DNA of 64,000 nucleotides, from NCBI GenBank assembly GCA_034422735.1, contig DAOUJL010000033.1, positions 17,769-81,768 on the forward strand. Reading direction: 5' to 3'. Source of the DNA: CATOSD01 sp034422735 (lineage in GTDB: Bacteria; Chloroflexota; Dehalococcoidia; Lucifugimonadales; CATOSD01). A program made the translations under genes and the position numbers. Under the pieces are notes generated by a model, which saw only the letters and a list, made by a program, of their open reading frames with translations, did not search any database and was not told the DNA's origin. Shown here in pieces: positions 21,164 through 30,904 of the stretch; the stretch's first letter is position 1, and each line of letters begins with the position of its first letter.

Positions 21164-24100
21164 ATGGTTCCCCTCAACACCCGCAGGCTGATCGTCAAAC
21201 GCCTGTTAGACGATTGGAAGCTCTTGCTCAGTATCTTTCTGGGCTTTGTAATCACCACTACGCTGGTCGCGGGCGCGCCCGTCTACTTTCGCTCGCTTCA
21301 GAGGGTGAGCGTCAACACGGCCATCGACAGGGCCTCCGTCTTCTTCCTCAACTTCTTCGCCTACGCCCCGCACGTGCAGTTCGACAGGGACAACGTGCTG
21401 CTGAGCGAGTCCCATCTCGTCGACGCCATAGACCGGCACATCTCCGAGATATACAGGAGCCACGAGCGGTACATCCAGTCTCCCACCTTCCTCGTCGGCA
21501 AGCCCAACTCCCCGCTGCCCAACCAGCCCGGGGCCGCCGACCAGGTGTCCCGCGGATATGTCCAGTACCTTTCCAACATGGGCGGCCACGTCGAGTTTCT
21601 TTCCGGCCGCCTCCCTACGGACTCGCTGTCACAGGGACCGCGCGGCCCGGTATTCGAGGCCATGGTCGGCTCCAGGCAGGCGCGCGTGTTCGACCTCGAA
21701 GTCGGCGACGAGGTGGTGCTGACCCCCTCCCTCGGCGACCCTGTCCGCGTCACCGCGACGATAGCCGGCGTTATAGAAGCAATCGACCCACTGGACGAGT
21801 ACTGGAGCCGCAACGCGGAGGCCTATCTCAACCCCGCACCCCTGGAGGAGGAGGTCGACGTCGAGGTAACCGTAGACCCGGCCGAGCCCCCGTTATCACT
21901 CTTCGTCACGCTCGAATCGCTGATTACGGGCGTGGGGGACGCCTATCCCGGCTCTGTGGCCAGCATGCACTGGAACGTGTTCATCGACAAGGAGCCGCTG
22001 AAGCGGTGGTCGATTCCGGATACCCGGGACCGGATCACGCAGGTAGAGAACGACTTCACGCAGGCGCTGCCCGGCGCGGCCGTGTTTACCGGCATATCCC
22101 GCCTGCTGGACAACTACGAGCGCCGCAGCTTCTTCACCGGCATCCCATTACTGCTGCTCATCACCGTCATGCTCCTCACGGTGCTCTACTCCATCGCCAT
22201 GATGGTGTCCTACCTGGTCCAGAGCCGCGAGGACGACGTTGCCCTGCTGCGAAGTCGCGGCGTTAGCGCGTTCCAACTGCTGCGGCTGTACGCCCTCGAG
22301 GGCGCCATTCTCGCCGTGACCGCCGCGGTGCTGGCGCCATTCCTCGCCATGGCCGTCGTGGCGCTCGCCGGCCTGCTGCCCTACTTCAGCGAGATAAAAC
22401 AGAGCGTACTGCTTCCGATCGATCTCCACTGGTACCCGTTCGCCCTGTCCGCTGCGGTCGGATTCGTCTGCCTCGCCATGTTCGTGGTACCGGCTCTCAT
22501 CGGCTCCAGGGCCGGGCTGATAGCCCACAAGCTGCGCTCGTCCCGCCCGCCGTCCGTGCCGCTGTTCCAGCGTTACTACGTCGACGTGGCAATACTCATA
22601 GTGGGCGGCCTCATCTTCTGGGAATTGCAGCAGCGGGGCCAGTTCGTCTCGGGCGGGCTGTTCGAGGACGTGCAGGTAAACGAGGCGATGTTGCTGGCGC
22701 CCGTGCTCTTCCTGGTCGCTGTCGCGCTGCTCTTCATGCGGCTGTTTCCGCTGTTCGTCCGATTCCTGAATGGCGACGCGCCGACGCTGCTGCACCTGCT
22801 CGCCGGCGTTACGGTGGCGGTGCTGGCCATCGGCGTCGTGCTGGACACGCTGGGCTCCGGCCTCACGGACTACGCGGCCCCGCTCGCCCTGCTCGCGGCC
22901 GCCGCCGCGGCGTACACGTACTCCCACCGGTCGGAGGGAGCCGTGTCGCGTGGGGCCGCAATGGTCGCCCAGGTCGCGGCGACGGCGCTGTTCATCCTTC
23001 GCGACCCTCCCTCGCCCGGCGAGGCCGCATTCATCCCGACAGTCGCGCTGGCGGCGCTCGTTCCGCTGCACCTGCTCTTTCTCGCCCTGCGCCACTTCGC
23101 CAGGACGTCGCCCGTCTGGGTGTCCATGGCGCTGCTGAGGATGGCCCGCAACCCGTTGCAGTACACCTGGCTGGTGCTGCTGCTGGTGCTGGTCACCGGG
23201 CTTGGCGTGCTCGCGACGACCGTTGGCGGCACTCTGAACCGCAGCTACGAGGAGCGCGTCCTATACGACACGGCCACCGACATTCGCGTGGCCGACATGC
23301 CCGGCTACATCGCCAGGGGCACAAGCGCCGTAAAGGAGACTTACCTCCAGATCCCGGGAGTGACGCAGGTGTCGCTCGCGCTGCGCGGACAGGGGCTGGT
23401 GGGCACGACCGTCTCGGGCATTCACTTCGACCTGCTTGCGGTCGAATCCGACGATTTCCAGTACATGTCGTGGTACCGAGACGACTTCTCCGCCGCGCCT
23501 CTGAGCGGCGTCATGCGGTCGCTCCAGCCCATCTCGCGCCACGAGCCGCTAGTTCTGCCCCAGGACGCGGAGACGTTCGGCATGTGGGTCAAGCCCGGTG
23601 GAGAGTACTCCAACATGTTCCTGTGGGCCGCCATGCAGGACTCCACCGGAATCGTGAAGACCCTCTCACTCGGAGAGGTAGGCCCGGAGGAATGGCAGCT
23701 CATGAGCGGCCGGATGCCGTCCGGCATGGTGCCGCCCGTGGTGCTGGCCGCCATCCAGACCTACGAACCGGTCTTCGGCCCGACCGGAACCGCCGGCTCG
23801 CTGCTGATGGACGACATGCACGTCACGACCGGCAACGGCGACGATTTCGTGTTGGTGGACGGCTTCGAGGGCCGCTCGAACTGGACTCCCCTGGCCACCT
23901 CGCCGCTCTCCACCGACAGCATCGCGCCGACGTCACAGGAGTTCCGCAGCGGCCAGGCGGCGGGCCTGTTCGTGTTCGGCAAGGACACCGACCGGGGAAT
24001 CAGGGGCTTCTATCAGAGCCCAAGCGGCGGACCTCTTCCCGTGGTGGCAAGCTCCAGGTTCCTTGAGACGACCGGCGCCCGCGTTGGCGACGTGATGATT

Positions 24101-24820
24101 CTGGACGTAATGAGCCGACTCGTGCCGGTCCGTTTCACGAACCGCGTGAACTACTTCCCTACCATGACGTCACAGCGCAGCGGCTTTATTCTCACCGACC
24201 TGGACGACCTGCTGCGCCATCTGAACATTCTCAGCCCCACCACCAGCTTCTACCCGAACGAGTTGTTCATCTCGGAAGCGCCCGGCGCGGGAGACTCGGT
24301 GAGCGAGACGATTCTGAGGCTGACGGGCACCACGGACCGCGTATTCGACCGCGACGCCCGCCTGGAGGCCATCCGCCACGACCCGCTCATTACCGCGGGC
24401 TGGCGCGCCATGATGGCGCTTTCCCTGGGCCTGATAGTGTTTACCGCCGGACTCGGGTATCTCATCTACCTCCTGGCATTCACCAACCGCGGACGCAACG
24501 AGATGGGCTTCCTTCAATCGCTGGGCATGACGGGACGCCAGGTGCTGGGGCTGCTCAGCATCGAGCACCTTGCCATAGTGCTGGTGGGTCTGGGCATCGG
24601 CACCTGGGCCGGTTTTCAGATGAGCTCCATCATGGTCTCGTCCGTCGCCGTGACCGAGTTGGGGGACCCGGTGGTGCCGCCTTTCGTGATGATGACGGAC
24701 TGGCCTATGCTGGCGATCATCTACGCCACCACCGCGTCGATCTTCTTGCTGTCGACGCTGGCCCTGGCCAGGTCGATGCGGAACCTCGAACTCCACTCCA
24801 TATCCAGGCTGGAGGGCTGA
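21164..24820 (+). CDS. MacB-like FtsX-domain ABC permease, 1,218 residues
   Basis: Membrane subunit of a type VII (MacB-like) ABC system. A first transmembrane helix at about residues 15-38 is followed by a large extracytoplasmic domain. Three helices follow from about residue 325 with the FtsX signature EDDVALLRSRGVSAFQLL, then several extra hydrophobic segments (about 470-650). A second soluble domain and a final FtsX three-helix unit (about 1,083-1,210, with RNEMGFLQSLGMTGRQVLGL) complete it, so two FtsX units lie in one chain. AGGAGG sits three bases before the ATG. The stop is followed at once by a similar permease. Such systems act by mechanotransmission on lipoproteins or peptides rather than pumping; the cargo is unknown. 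Confidence 0.88.
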   Translation: MVPLNTRRLIVKRLLDDWKLLLSIFLGFVITTTLVAGAPVYFRSLQRVSVNTAIDRASVFFLNFFAYAPHVQFDRDNVLLSESHLVDAIDRHISEIYRSHERYIQSPTFLVGKPNSPLPNQPGAADQVSRGYVQYLSNMGGHVEFLSGRLPTDSLSQGPRGPVFEAMVGSRQARVFDLEVGDEVVLTPSLGDPVRVTATIAGVIEAIDPLDEYWSRNAEAYLNPAPLEEEVDVEVTVDPAEPPLSLFVTLESLITGVGDAYPGSVASMHWNVFIDKEPLKRWSIPDTRDRITQVENDFTQALPGAAVFTGISRLLDNYERRSFFTGIPLLLLITVMLLTVLYSIAMMVSYLVQSREDDVALLRSRGVSAFQLLRLYALEGAILAVTAAVLAPFLAMAVVALAGLLPYFSEIKQSVLLPIDLHWYPFALSAAVGFVCLAMFVVPALIGSRAGLIAHKLRSSRPPSVPLFQRYYVDVAILIVGGLIFWELQQRGQFVSGGLFEDVQVNEAMLLAPVLFLVAVALLFMRLFPLFVRFLNGDAPTLLHLLAGVTVAVLAIGVVLDTLGSGLTDYAAPLALLAAAAAAYTYSHRSEGAVSRGAAMVAQVAATALFILRDPPSPGEAAFIPTVALAALVPLHLLFLALRHFARTSPVWVSMALLRMARNPLQYTWLVLLLVLVTGLGVLATTVGGTLNRSYEERVLYDTATDIRVADMPGYIARGTSAVKETYLQIPGVTQVSLALRGQGLVGTTVSGIHFDLLAVESDDFQYMSWYRDDFSAAPLSGVMRSLQPISRHEPLVLPQDAETFGMWVKPGGEYSNMFLWAAMQDSTGIVKTLSLGEVGPEEWQLMSGRMPSGMVPPVVLAAIQTYEPVFGPTGTAGSLLMDDMHVTTGNGDDFVLVDGFEGRSNWTPLATSPLSTDSIAPTSQEFRSGQAAGLFVFGKDTDRGIRGFYQSPSGGPLPVVASSRFLETTGARVGDVMILDVMSRLVPVRFTNRVNYFPTMTSQRSGFILTDLDDLLRHLNILSPTTSFYPNELFISEAPGAGDSVSETILRLTGTTDRVFDRDARLEAIRHDPLITAGWRAMMALSLGLIVFTAGLGYLIYLLAFTNRGRNEMGFLQSLGMTGRQVLGLLSIEHLAIVLVGLGIGTWAGFQMSSIMVSSVAVTELGDPVVPPFVMMTDWPMLAIIYATTASIFLLSTLALARSMRNLELHSISRLEG

Positions 24821-24821
24821 T

Positions 24822-27800
24822 TTGTTCCAGCTCATCTACCTGGTATCGAGAGCTATCGCCGCCTGGCCGCTGGTCGTCCGCCGCAGCCTCGCCCACTGGC
24901 GCCTGCTGTCCACGGTCGTGGTGGGCGTGGTGCTGGCATCGGCAGTGATGTCCGGCACCGTCATCTACTACGACGCGTTGAGAGAGCTCGCGCTCAAGAG
25001 CACGCTCGCCCGGCTTACCGAAGACGAGGCCAACATCGTGGTCAAGGCCGACCGCGGCCCCACCACGGTCGAGGAATTCGCGAAGGTCGCCCGAACGGTG
25101 GACGCGGAGGTGGACGCGAGGGCCGCCTGGTTCCTCGAGGACCGCGTGATGGGCGCCAAGACGGCGACGTTCTTCCTGTCCCCGGTCGGTGATGAGGCAG
25201 GCGCGGGCCAGGACAACGCGCGCGCCTACTTCGCGTTCGTGCCTACGCTGGACGAGCAGATCCGAATCGTGAGCGGCGGCTGGGGCGCGCCGTCGGCCCC
25301 GAGCCCTCGCGGACAGCCGCTGCACCTGCAGGCGATTGTCCCGGCGGACGCCGCCGAGCTGTTCGGAGTCGGCATCGGGGACAGCCTGTCCGCGGTGCCG
25401 TACTGGAACGACGCCATTCCCTACGCCACCGTTACTATTTCCGGCATTTTCGAACGCACCGGCCCGGACGAGTTCTGGCACCTCGACACCGCCGTGCTTG
25501 CCGCCTCCACCTCCGGCAACTTCCGCACGATCCCGTTCTTCCTCACGAGGGAGGCCTACTTCGACACCCTCGGCGCTTCGTTCATCGACATGGACAGCAC
25601 CTACGCCTGGCTGCTCCAGGTGGACCAGTCCACGCTGGACGCTCGCAACGCCTGGATTGCCAGAAGCGGTCTCGACACGATGGAGAGCCGCCTGTCCCGC
25701 AACCTGTTCAGCTACCGCCAGATAACGGAGCTCGAGGACGCTCTCGCCGACTACGACCGGCGTCTCTTCTTCAGCAAGCTGCCCATGTTCGTCGTCCTCG
25801 TGCTGATCGCGGTGGTCATCCTCTACTACGTCGTGACCATCTCGTCCCTCGTGGTCGAGCAGCAGCGCGGCGAGATAGCCCTGCTGCGCAGCAGAGGCGC
25901 GAGCTCCGCGCAGATCCTCGCCGTATTCGTGCTAGAGGGTCTGACCATCTCTGTGCTCGCCGCCGTCGCCTCTCCTCTGATCGCGGCGTTCCTGATAAGC
26001 ATCCTCGGCTACACTCCCGCGTTCTCCGACCTGAGCGGTGGGGACAGGCTGGACGTGGCGATTTCCGGCGGCGCTTTCGCCATGGGCGCGCTCGGCGGCC
26101 TTCTCAGCTTCGCGGCCCTGCTCATTCCGGCCGTCCAGGCGTCCAAGGTCGGCGTAACCCGCCACAGGCAGGAGGCCGCGAGACCCACCGCGCAGCCTTT
26201 CTTCCTGCGCTACTATCTCGACGTCCTTCTGCTGGTCATCAGCGTCGTGCTATTCAGGCAGCTATCGGACCAGGGATCCGTGGTCGCCAGCAGCGTCTTT
26301 GGCGAGCTTGTGGTCAACCAAGCGCTGCTGGCAGTGCCCGCGCTCGTGCTCGTGGCCGTCGCTATGGTGCTGTTGCGGCTCTTCCCGCTGGCGATCCGCT
26401 TCCTGAGCGGCGACTCCCCCTCGCTGCTGCATCTCGTGGCTGGCGCGGCCGCCGCCATACTCGCGCCCTCTATAGTGGTGCGCGCCATCAACAACGGCGA
26501 GCCGCTGACCTGGATCGCACAGCTCGCCGCGCTGGCGGCGCTCGTGGCGGCATACTGGGCAACGGCCAGGACCGACGCCCCGCTGAGGCGATGGGCCGGA
26601 GTGGCCGCGCAGGCCGTCCTCGTGGCTGTCCTGATATCAGTCGGGCCGACCCTGCCGATGCCCCAGGTCTTCATTCCCATCCTGGTGGCCATTCCGATCG
26701 CCCAGGTGGCCTACCGGCTGCTGCACGCCTACGGGCTGAACGCCCCGGCGGGCTTCTCCATGGGTATGTGGCAGATGGCCCGCAGACCCACCCACTACGC
26801 TCGCCTGTCGCTGCTGCTGGTGCTGATGGCCGGACTCGGAATCGTGGCCGCCAGCTTCGGCGGCACGCTCGAGCGCAGCTTCGACGAGCGCGCCCGCTAC
26901 TCCTCCGGCGCCGACCTGCGGCTGGAAGGCGTAATCCTGAACACCCGGGGCCGGAGCGTCTCGGCCGTGGACGAATACCTCGCGCTGCCGGGCGTGTCGG
27001 TGGTCGGGCCGGCCTTCCGCGGGGCGGGCAGCGACCTGTCCGAGCTGCTGGGCGAAAGCTACACCATGGTGGCCGTCGATACCAGCGTGGTGAGCGAAGT
27101 CGGCTGGTTCCGGGAAGACTTCGCCGACCAGCCGATGCCCGAACTCCTCGCCCGGCTCGAGCACCCCAGCCTGCCCGCCGGGTTGCCGCTGCCCGACGAG
27201 GCATCCGAGCTCTGGCTCGTCATCAAGACCGACAGGCCCCAGCCCGACGTCGGCGTTATCGCTCGCCTCAAGGACGCCAACGGACGCTACTACACCTACA
27301 TCATGGGGCCGCTGGACTCGACCCAGTGGGAGCGAATGGCGGTGCCGCTGTTCCGTCGAGACGGAAGGGTTTTCAGCGGCAGGCGGCAGCTTCTGACTCC
27401 GCAGGTGCCCATGGAGCTCGTCTCGGTAAGCGTAAACAAGTTCGACGGGCGGGGCAGGCTCCGGGCCGGCACTATCTCCATAAGCCGGATCAGCGCTTTC
27501 ACGCCCGAAGGCGAACAGGTCCTGGAATCGTTCGACGACGTGTACGGCTGGAGCATCATCCGGGCCGCGCCGGAGTCCGTGTCCGACGCCATTCAACCAA
27601 CCAACTCGTCGTTCGAAGGTGACACCGCCGCGGCCCAGTTCATCTGGACGGAGGGCAACCCGCTGGTGAGCCGCGGCATGTTCTACGGCCCGCCCATAAC
27701 CCCGGTGTCCGTGCTCGCCAGCGGGCTGTTCCTCAGGGAAACCGGCCACCGCGTGGGCGATACGTTCGAGGTGTCGGTGCAGGGCCACCGCCTGCCCGTC

Positions 27801-28502
27801 CACATAATCGAGAAGCTGGACTTCTTCCCCACGCTGGACACCTTCAACAGGCTGTTCCTGGTGTCCGACCTCAGGGCGGTCGCGGCCCTCGCGAACCTGG
27901 ACGTGACCGCCGGCGAGCTGCGTCCCAACGAGATGTGGATCGAGACGGCCATGAACGGCTCGGAGCGCGAGGAGTTGGTCGGAATCCTCACGGACGACCC
28001 GCCGTTCCCGTCCCGCAGGGTGCACGACACCTTGCAGAATCTCGAGGAATCGCAGGTAGACCCACTCGTTCAGGCCGGCTGGCGCGCGCTGCTGTTCATG
28101 GCCTTCACCGCCGTACTCATTCTCAGCGGCCTGGGTTTCCTGGTGCACGCCTACGTGTCGTTCAGAAGCCGCGAGATGGAGTTCGCGCTGATGCGTACCA
28201 TCGGATTCTCCACGCGCCAGTTGACCACCCTGATATGGCTGGAGCAGGCGCTCATCATTGTCGCCGGCCTCGCGCTCGGCACCTGGATGGGCGGACGCAT
28301 CGGCGCGATCATAATGCCGTTCCTCAGCAACGACGACCAGGGCAGCCAGGTGCTGCCGCCGTTCATACTCGAGGTCAACTGGACGACGCTGGCGATAACC
28401 TACGCAATTATGGCCGTGGCGTTCACGCTCATCATAACCGGTATGATATGGTTCGTACGTCGAATCTCCCTCCAGCGCATCCTGCGCCTCGGGGAAATGT
28501 AG
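24822..28502 (+). CDS. MacB-like FtsX-domain ABC permease, 1,226 residues
   Basis: Paralogue of the preceding gene with the same plan: N-terminal helix (SLAHWRLLSTVVVGVVLASA), soluble domain, FtsX unit near residues 315-440 (QQRGEIALLRSRGASSAQIL), a central multi-helix block, a second soluble domain and a C-terminal FtsX unit (REMEFALMRTIGFSTRQLTT, near 1,120). TTG 24822 is the likely start: GGAGGG lies five bases upstream, just inside the end of the first permease gene. The two permeases probably form a heterodimer driven by the two ATPases that follow. Both share an odd central motif of a Ser-Phe-Glu/Gly type cellulose-binding-like soluble region, but I cannot name it. Confidence 0.88.
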   Translation: MFQLIYLVSRAIAAWPLVVRRSLAHWRLLSTVVVGVVLASAVMSGTVIYYDALRELALKSTLARLTEDEANIVVKADRGPTTVEEFAKVARTVDAEVDARAAWFLEDRVMGAKTATFFLSPVGDEAGAGQDNARAYFAFVPTLDEQIRIVSGGWGAPSAPSPRGQPLHLQAIVPADAAELFGVGIGDSLSAVPYWNDAIPYATVTISGIFERTGPDEFWHLDTAVLAASTSGNFRTIPFFLTREAYFDTLGASFIDMDSTYAWLLQVDQSTLDARNAWIARSGLDTMESRLSRNLFSYRQITELEDALADYDRRLFFSKLPMFVVLVLIAVVILYYVVTISSLVVEQQRGEIALLRSRGASSAQILAVFVLEGLTISVLAAVASPLIAAFLISILGYTPAFSDLSGGDRLDVAISGGAFAMGALGGLLSFAALLIPAVQASKVGVTRHRQEAARPTAQPFFLRYYLDVLLLVISVVLFRQLSDQGSVVASSVFGELVVNQALLAVPALVLVAVAMVLLRLFPLAIRFLSGDSPSLLHLVAGAAAAILAPSIVVRAINNGEPLTWIAQLAALAALVAAYWATARTDAPLRRWAGVAAQAVLVAVLISVGPTLPMPQVFIPILVAIPIAQVAYRLLHAYGLNAPAGFSMGMWQMARRPTHYARLSLLLVLMAGLGIVAASFGGTLERSFDERARYSSGADLRLEGVILNTRGRSVSAVDEYLALPGVSVVGPAFRGAGSDLSELLGESYTMVAVDTSVVSEVGWFREDFADQPMPELLARLEHPSLPAGLPLPDEASELWLVIKTDRPQPDVGVIARLKDANGRYYTYIMGPLDSTQWERMAVPLFRRDGRVFSGRRQLLTPQVPMELVSVSVNKFDGRGRLRAGTISISRISAFTPEGEQVLESFDDVYGWSIIRAAPESVSDAIQPTNSSFEGDTAAAQFIWTEGNPLVSRGMFYGPPITPVSVLASGLFLRETGHRVGDTFEVSVQGHRLPVHIIEKLDFFPTLDTFNRLFLVSDLRAVAALANLDVTAGELRPNEMWIETAMNGSEREELVGILTDDPPFPSRRVHDTLQNLEESQVDPLVQAGWRALLFMAFTAVLILSGLGFLVHAYVSFRSREMEFALMRTIGFSTRQLTTLIWLEQALIIVAGLALGTWMGGRIGAIIMPFLSNDDQGSQVLPPFILEVNWTTLAITYAIMAVAFTLIITGMIWFVRRISLQRILRLGEM

Positions 28503-28530
28503 TGACCCTGCCAAAGGGATGGGAGTGAAG

Positions 28531-29421
<891 letters not shown>

Positions 29422-29422
29422 C

Positions 29423-30136
29423 GTGAACAGATACCAGCGGCTGACCGCCGCCATCGACGTGACCCGGACCTACCGTCTCGGCTCAGAGGAAGTCACCGCC
29501 CTACGCGGCGTCAACCTCACCGTGTTGCCCGGCCAGTTCGTGGCGATAGTCGGCAGATCCGGCTCGGGCAAGACAACGCTTCTCAACATCCTGGCCGGCC
29601 TGGACAAGCCCACCTCCGGCGACGTGCTCTTCGAGGAGCGCAGCGTCAACGACATGGACGAACATGAACTCCTGGAGATTCGCCGCCACAAGCTCGGCTT
29701 CGTCTTCCAGTCGTTCGGCCTGCTGCCGCTCCTTTCCGCGCTGGAGAACGTGGAGCTCCCCCTGCGCATAGCCGGCGTGAAGGGCCGCGACCGGGAGGAT
29801 AGGGCGCGTGAGGCGCTGGAGATGGTCGGCCTCTGGCCGCGTGCGCGCCACCGGCCCTACGAGCTGTCCGGCGGAGAGCAGCAGCGCGTCGCAATCGCGC
29901 GCGCGATAGTGAACAACCCGCCGCTCCTGCTCGCGGACGAGCCCACCGGCGAGCTCGACTCCGTGAACGCCAGGTCCATATTCGGGCTGTTCAAGCAGAT
30001 GGTCCAAGAGCGCGGCATAAGCGTGCTCGCCGCCACCCACGACTCCACGCTGCTGGAGATGGCCGACGAGGTCAAGGAAATCCGCGACGGCGTGCTGTTG
30101 GACCAGGCGGCGCAGGGACTACGCTTCCGCGACTAG
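29423..30136 (+). CDS. ABC ATPase, MacB/LolD type
   Basis: A 237-residue ATPase with Walker A GRSGSGKTT, FVFQSFGLLPLL (Q-loop), LSGGEQQR, LLLADEPTGELD and THDSTLLEMAD. GTG 29423 is the start, one base after the previous stop, with AGGAG about ten bases upstream. It completes a four-gene export or mechanotransmission module (two permeases, two ATPases) suggesting an asymmetric complex with one ATPase of each kind. Its TAG overlaps the stop of the convergent tmk gene by three bases (CTAG), leaving no room for a terminator. Confidence 0.95.
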   Translation: MNRYQRLTAAIDVTRTYRLGSEEVTALRGVNLTVLPGQFVAIVGRSGSGKTTLLNILAGLDKPTSGDVLFEERSVNDMDEHELLEIRRHKLGFVFQSFGLLPLLSALENVELPLRIAGVKGRDREDRAREALEMVGLWPRARHRPYELSGGEQQRVAIARAIVNNPPLLLADEPTGELDSVNARSIFGLFKQMVQERGISVLAATHDSTLLEMADEVKEIRDGVLLDQAAQGLRFRD

Positions 30137-30885
30137 ACCGACGTGGGGCTGTGAAGCTCCAGTTGGGCCGCCGCGCCGCCGCCTGCCGGCAGCAGCGGCT
30201 CCACGTGCGCCCAGATCTGGTCGCCGATCGCCTCAACCGAGCCCGTGCCGTCGATTACGCGCCACCTTTCGGGTTCGGCATCCGCCAGGGCCCTGTAACC
30301 CCTACGCACCCGCCGGTGAAACGCGAGCGACTCCTCCTCGAAGCGGCGGGAGCCTTCCTCGTCCAGCCGACCCGCGGCCGCCTCCTCGCTCTCCGCGCCA
30401 TCCATCGGCAGGGCCATCTGCACGGCGCCCACGCGCTGCAAGCCGACCTCCGGGGGGCAATCTACGAGGAACGTCAGGTGAGGCGTGACTCCGTCAGTCG
30501 CCAGAGCGTTCATCTGCTCGATTGCGGAAACCGGCAGGCGCCGGCCGTAGCCCTGATACGCGACAGTGGAATCTGCAAAGCGGTCAGCGACCACGATGAG
30601 GCCGTGTTGCTCGTGAGACTGCCTCAGCACCTTGGCCGCCAACTCCGCCCTAGCCGCCAGGAAGAGGAACAGTTCGGCTCCCTTCGAGATTGCCTGGCTT
30701 CCCTGCTGGCCGCCCCAGGGCCGACCCTTGATCAACTCTCTCAGGTGCATTCCGAGCGGCGTCGTGCCCGGCTCTTTCACCGCCAGCACCGACAAGCCCG
30801 ACTGGCGCAATCGCTCGCACAACAGCTCGAACTGCGTAGTCTTCCCGCTGCCCTCGCCGCCCTCGAACGATACGAATAGCGCCAA
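30133..30885 (-). CDS. tmk: Thymidylate kinase
   Basis: Phosphorylates dTMP to dTDP. TTG 30885 is chosen because GGGAG lies six bases upstream and the family begins there (LFVSFEGGEGSGKTTQ, the P-loop); the longer frame runs into the upstream gene. KEPGTTPLG matches the REPGGT motif, and DRFADSTVAYQGYGR is the DR-x dNMP-binding stretch. The predicted 250 residues exceed the usual 205-215: an acidic insertion (MDGAESEEAAAGRL) lies in the LID region and there is a C-terminal tail. It follows the R3H/AAA ATPase gene by 19 bases. Confidence 0.92.
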   Translation of the reverse strand: MALFVSFEGGEGSGKTTQFELLCERLRQSGLSVLAVKEPGTTPLGMHLRELIKGRPWGGQQGSQAISKGAELFLFLAARAELAAKVLRQSHEQHGLIVVADRFADSTVAYQGYGRRLPVSAIEQMNALATDGVTPHLTFLVDCPPEVGLQRVGAVQMALPMDGAESEEAAAGRLDEEGSRRFEEESLAFHRRVRRGYRALADAEPERWRVIDGTGSVEAIGDQIWAHVEPLLPAGGGAAAQLELHSPTSV

Positions 30886-30904
30886 CTGCCGCTCCCGACC
30901 TGGC

